DNA of 38,085 nucleotides from Dysgonamonadaceae bacterium (GTDB taxonomy: Bacteria > Bacteroidota > Bacteroidia > Bacteroidales > Azobacteroidaceae): assembly GCA_031271125.1 (NCBI GenBank), contig JAISWH010000170.1:1-38085 (forward strand), read 5' to 3'. The notes under the pieces are model-generated. The model did not search any database, was not told where the DNA came from, and saw nothing but the letters and a program-made list of their open reading frames with translations. A program made the position numbers and the translations under genes. This document shows, piece after piece, positions 37,006 to 38,085 of the stretch; position 1 is the stretch's first letter, and every line of letters starts with the position of its first letter.

Positions 37006-37655
37006 ATGAACAAGGAAGAATTTTTATCGGTAGCATCACAAACGGAAAACAGACGTAAAAAAAAACGCTCACCCGGTTTGGATAAATAGCCATCATCAAG
37101 ACAAATCCATATATGGTAGGCGTCAGACATGGCTTTGGGATAAGCCCTTACATGCAGGAGTTGATGACATATGCAGGACATTTGGAGTGTTATGCCCGCA
37201 GCCATGAGATACTGAAACAGTTCCTGTCGATAAAAGTGAGTCCGTCCCAGGTTTACCGGGTGACGGATCATGTATCGGACTCATTGAAAGGGGAAGATGC
37301 GATGCCGGAACGTACCCTCCCTCCCGTTTCACAGACGGATGTTCTGTATGTTGAAATAGATGGTTCGATGATATGTACACGCAATAAGGAGAGTTGGAAA
37401 GAGATTAAACTGGCCCGTCTGTTCAGGGGAAGCGACTGTCTGAATCCGAATAGTGATTCATCATATCTGACAAGCTCACAGTATGTTGGTCATTTTGGTA
37501 ATAGTGTCGACTTTGGTGAAAAACTCCAAAAGATAATTGATTCATACGGGGACTTGAAAAACCGTCTGGTATTCTTAACCGACGGTGCGGCATGGATCAG
37601 AGAATGGATTACCGATCAGGCATTTCCAAGCCTATACATCGCTGAAATTGTGTAC
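37006..37655 (+). pseudogene. Degenerate/truncated transposase (ISKra4/ISLre2-like DGS...KEIK motif; family uncertain)
   Basis: MNKEEFLSVASQTENRRKKKRSPGLDK ends at TAG 37087; similarity-style reading continues in another frame (IAIIKTNPYMVGVRHGFGISPYMQELMTYAG...YVEIDGSMICTRNKESWKEIKLARLF...LVFLTDGAAWIREWITDQAFPS), then loses character after about 37655. Confidence 0.6.
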
Positions 37656-37713
37656 CTTTGTTCTCAGGAATGTGCTTTTTTCATTACAATATAAAAGTGG
37701 AAATTTTTTCCTA

Positions 37714-37755
37714 AGAGTGTGTCAAAACAAAGCTTTTGATCCACTCTCTTTTTTT
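37714..37755 (+). terminator. Hairpin plus T-tract (terminator or IS-end remnant)
   Basis: AGAGTG-tg-TCAAAA...TTTTGA-tc-CACTCT followed by CTTTTTTT. Confidence 0.5.
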
Positions 37756-37822
37756 GAGTATTTTTCCAAAAAGGTTTTAAGCGGGAGCACCCGTCCCGAT
37801 GAGCGAAAAGGGAAGAAAAGAA

Positions 37823-37864
37823 ATTTGTCCAGAGTAATGTTAAAAATACCAAACCTGGACAAAT
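37823..37864. repeat. Inverted repeat
   Basis: ATTTGTCCAG (37823-37832) and CTGGACAAAT (37855-37864), 10-bp perfect arms with a 22-nt loop. Confidence 0.7.
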
Positions 37865-38085
37865 AATCTCGTTAAGAATTTGCAGAGGAGACTTAGAATT
37901 CACCCTCCCCTCTCCCTAATAAAACTTTCTTACGGAAGAAAACTTCATTTCCCTTTTTGGGTCACTCGAAGTTCTCCATCTCCACTCGAAGTTGCCTCTA
38001 TTCTTATCAGCAATTTCCGTTCGTACTTCACATTTTCGCTCAGTTGAATATGGATCTCCGCCCCTTTTTTTTCGATTGAGAACCC

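Noticed and set aside
37057-37065. A9 run in the transposase as a programmed slippage site
   Set aside because: The -1 frame after the A-run hits a TAA at 37083 before the downstream frame opens, so slippage at the A-run would not join the two parts.
1-38085. CRISPR arrays, rRNA, tRNA, toxin-antitoxin or phage modules
   Set aside because: I saw no regularly spaced repeats with unique spacers, no rRNA/tRNA-like segments, and no defence or phage protein motifs in the ORF list.

Overview
The window looks like a Bacteroidota (Bacteroidales-like) chromosome. This rests on TAnnTTTG -7 promoter boxes, Bacteroidota-type envelope proteins and the gene content. It has three parts. (1) A left part holds ahpC-ahpF behind a long palindrome-rich intergenic region, a convergent DUF1080 lipoprotein plus Gfo/Idh/MocA oxidoreductase pair, ribBA and an LptF/LptG permease. 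(2) A central block of seven tightly packed minus-strand genes (about 8786-24104) reads as a SusD-less polysaccharide-utilisation operon for a uronate/hexosamine glycan: GH20-like, beta-helix+GH105 fusion, uncharacterised toroid-like protein, hexuronate-type MFS transporter, TonB-dependent receptor, NagB-like deaminase and GH28-like+toroid fusion, with a divergent LacI-type regulator. (3) A right part holds ilvD, topA, an outer-membrane barrel protein, a TPR protein, a CCA-adding enzyme, a small lipoprotein and a degenerate transposase. The items most worth following up are: a 7-bp-period repeat (GAATTNN) captured in frame inside ilvD, with non-stop unit variants at exactly the positions where the common unit would create a stop; a perfect 29-bp inverted repeat flanking 331 bp with a Fur/PerR-like palindrome inside, upstream of ahpC; and the SusD-less operon with two beta-helix/toroid fusion enzymes and a possible new carbohydrate-active enzyme. 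All product calls come from motif recognition by eye; no database search was run.
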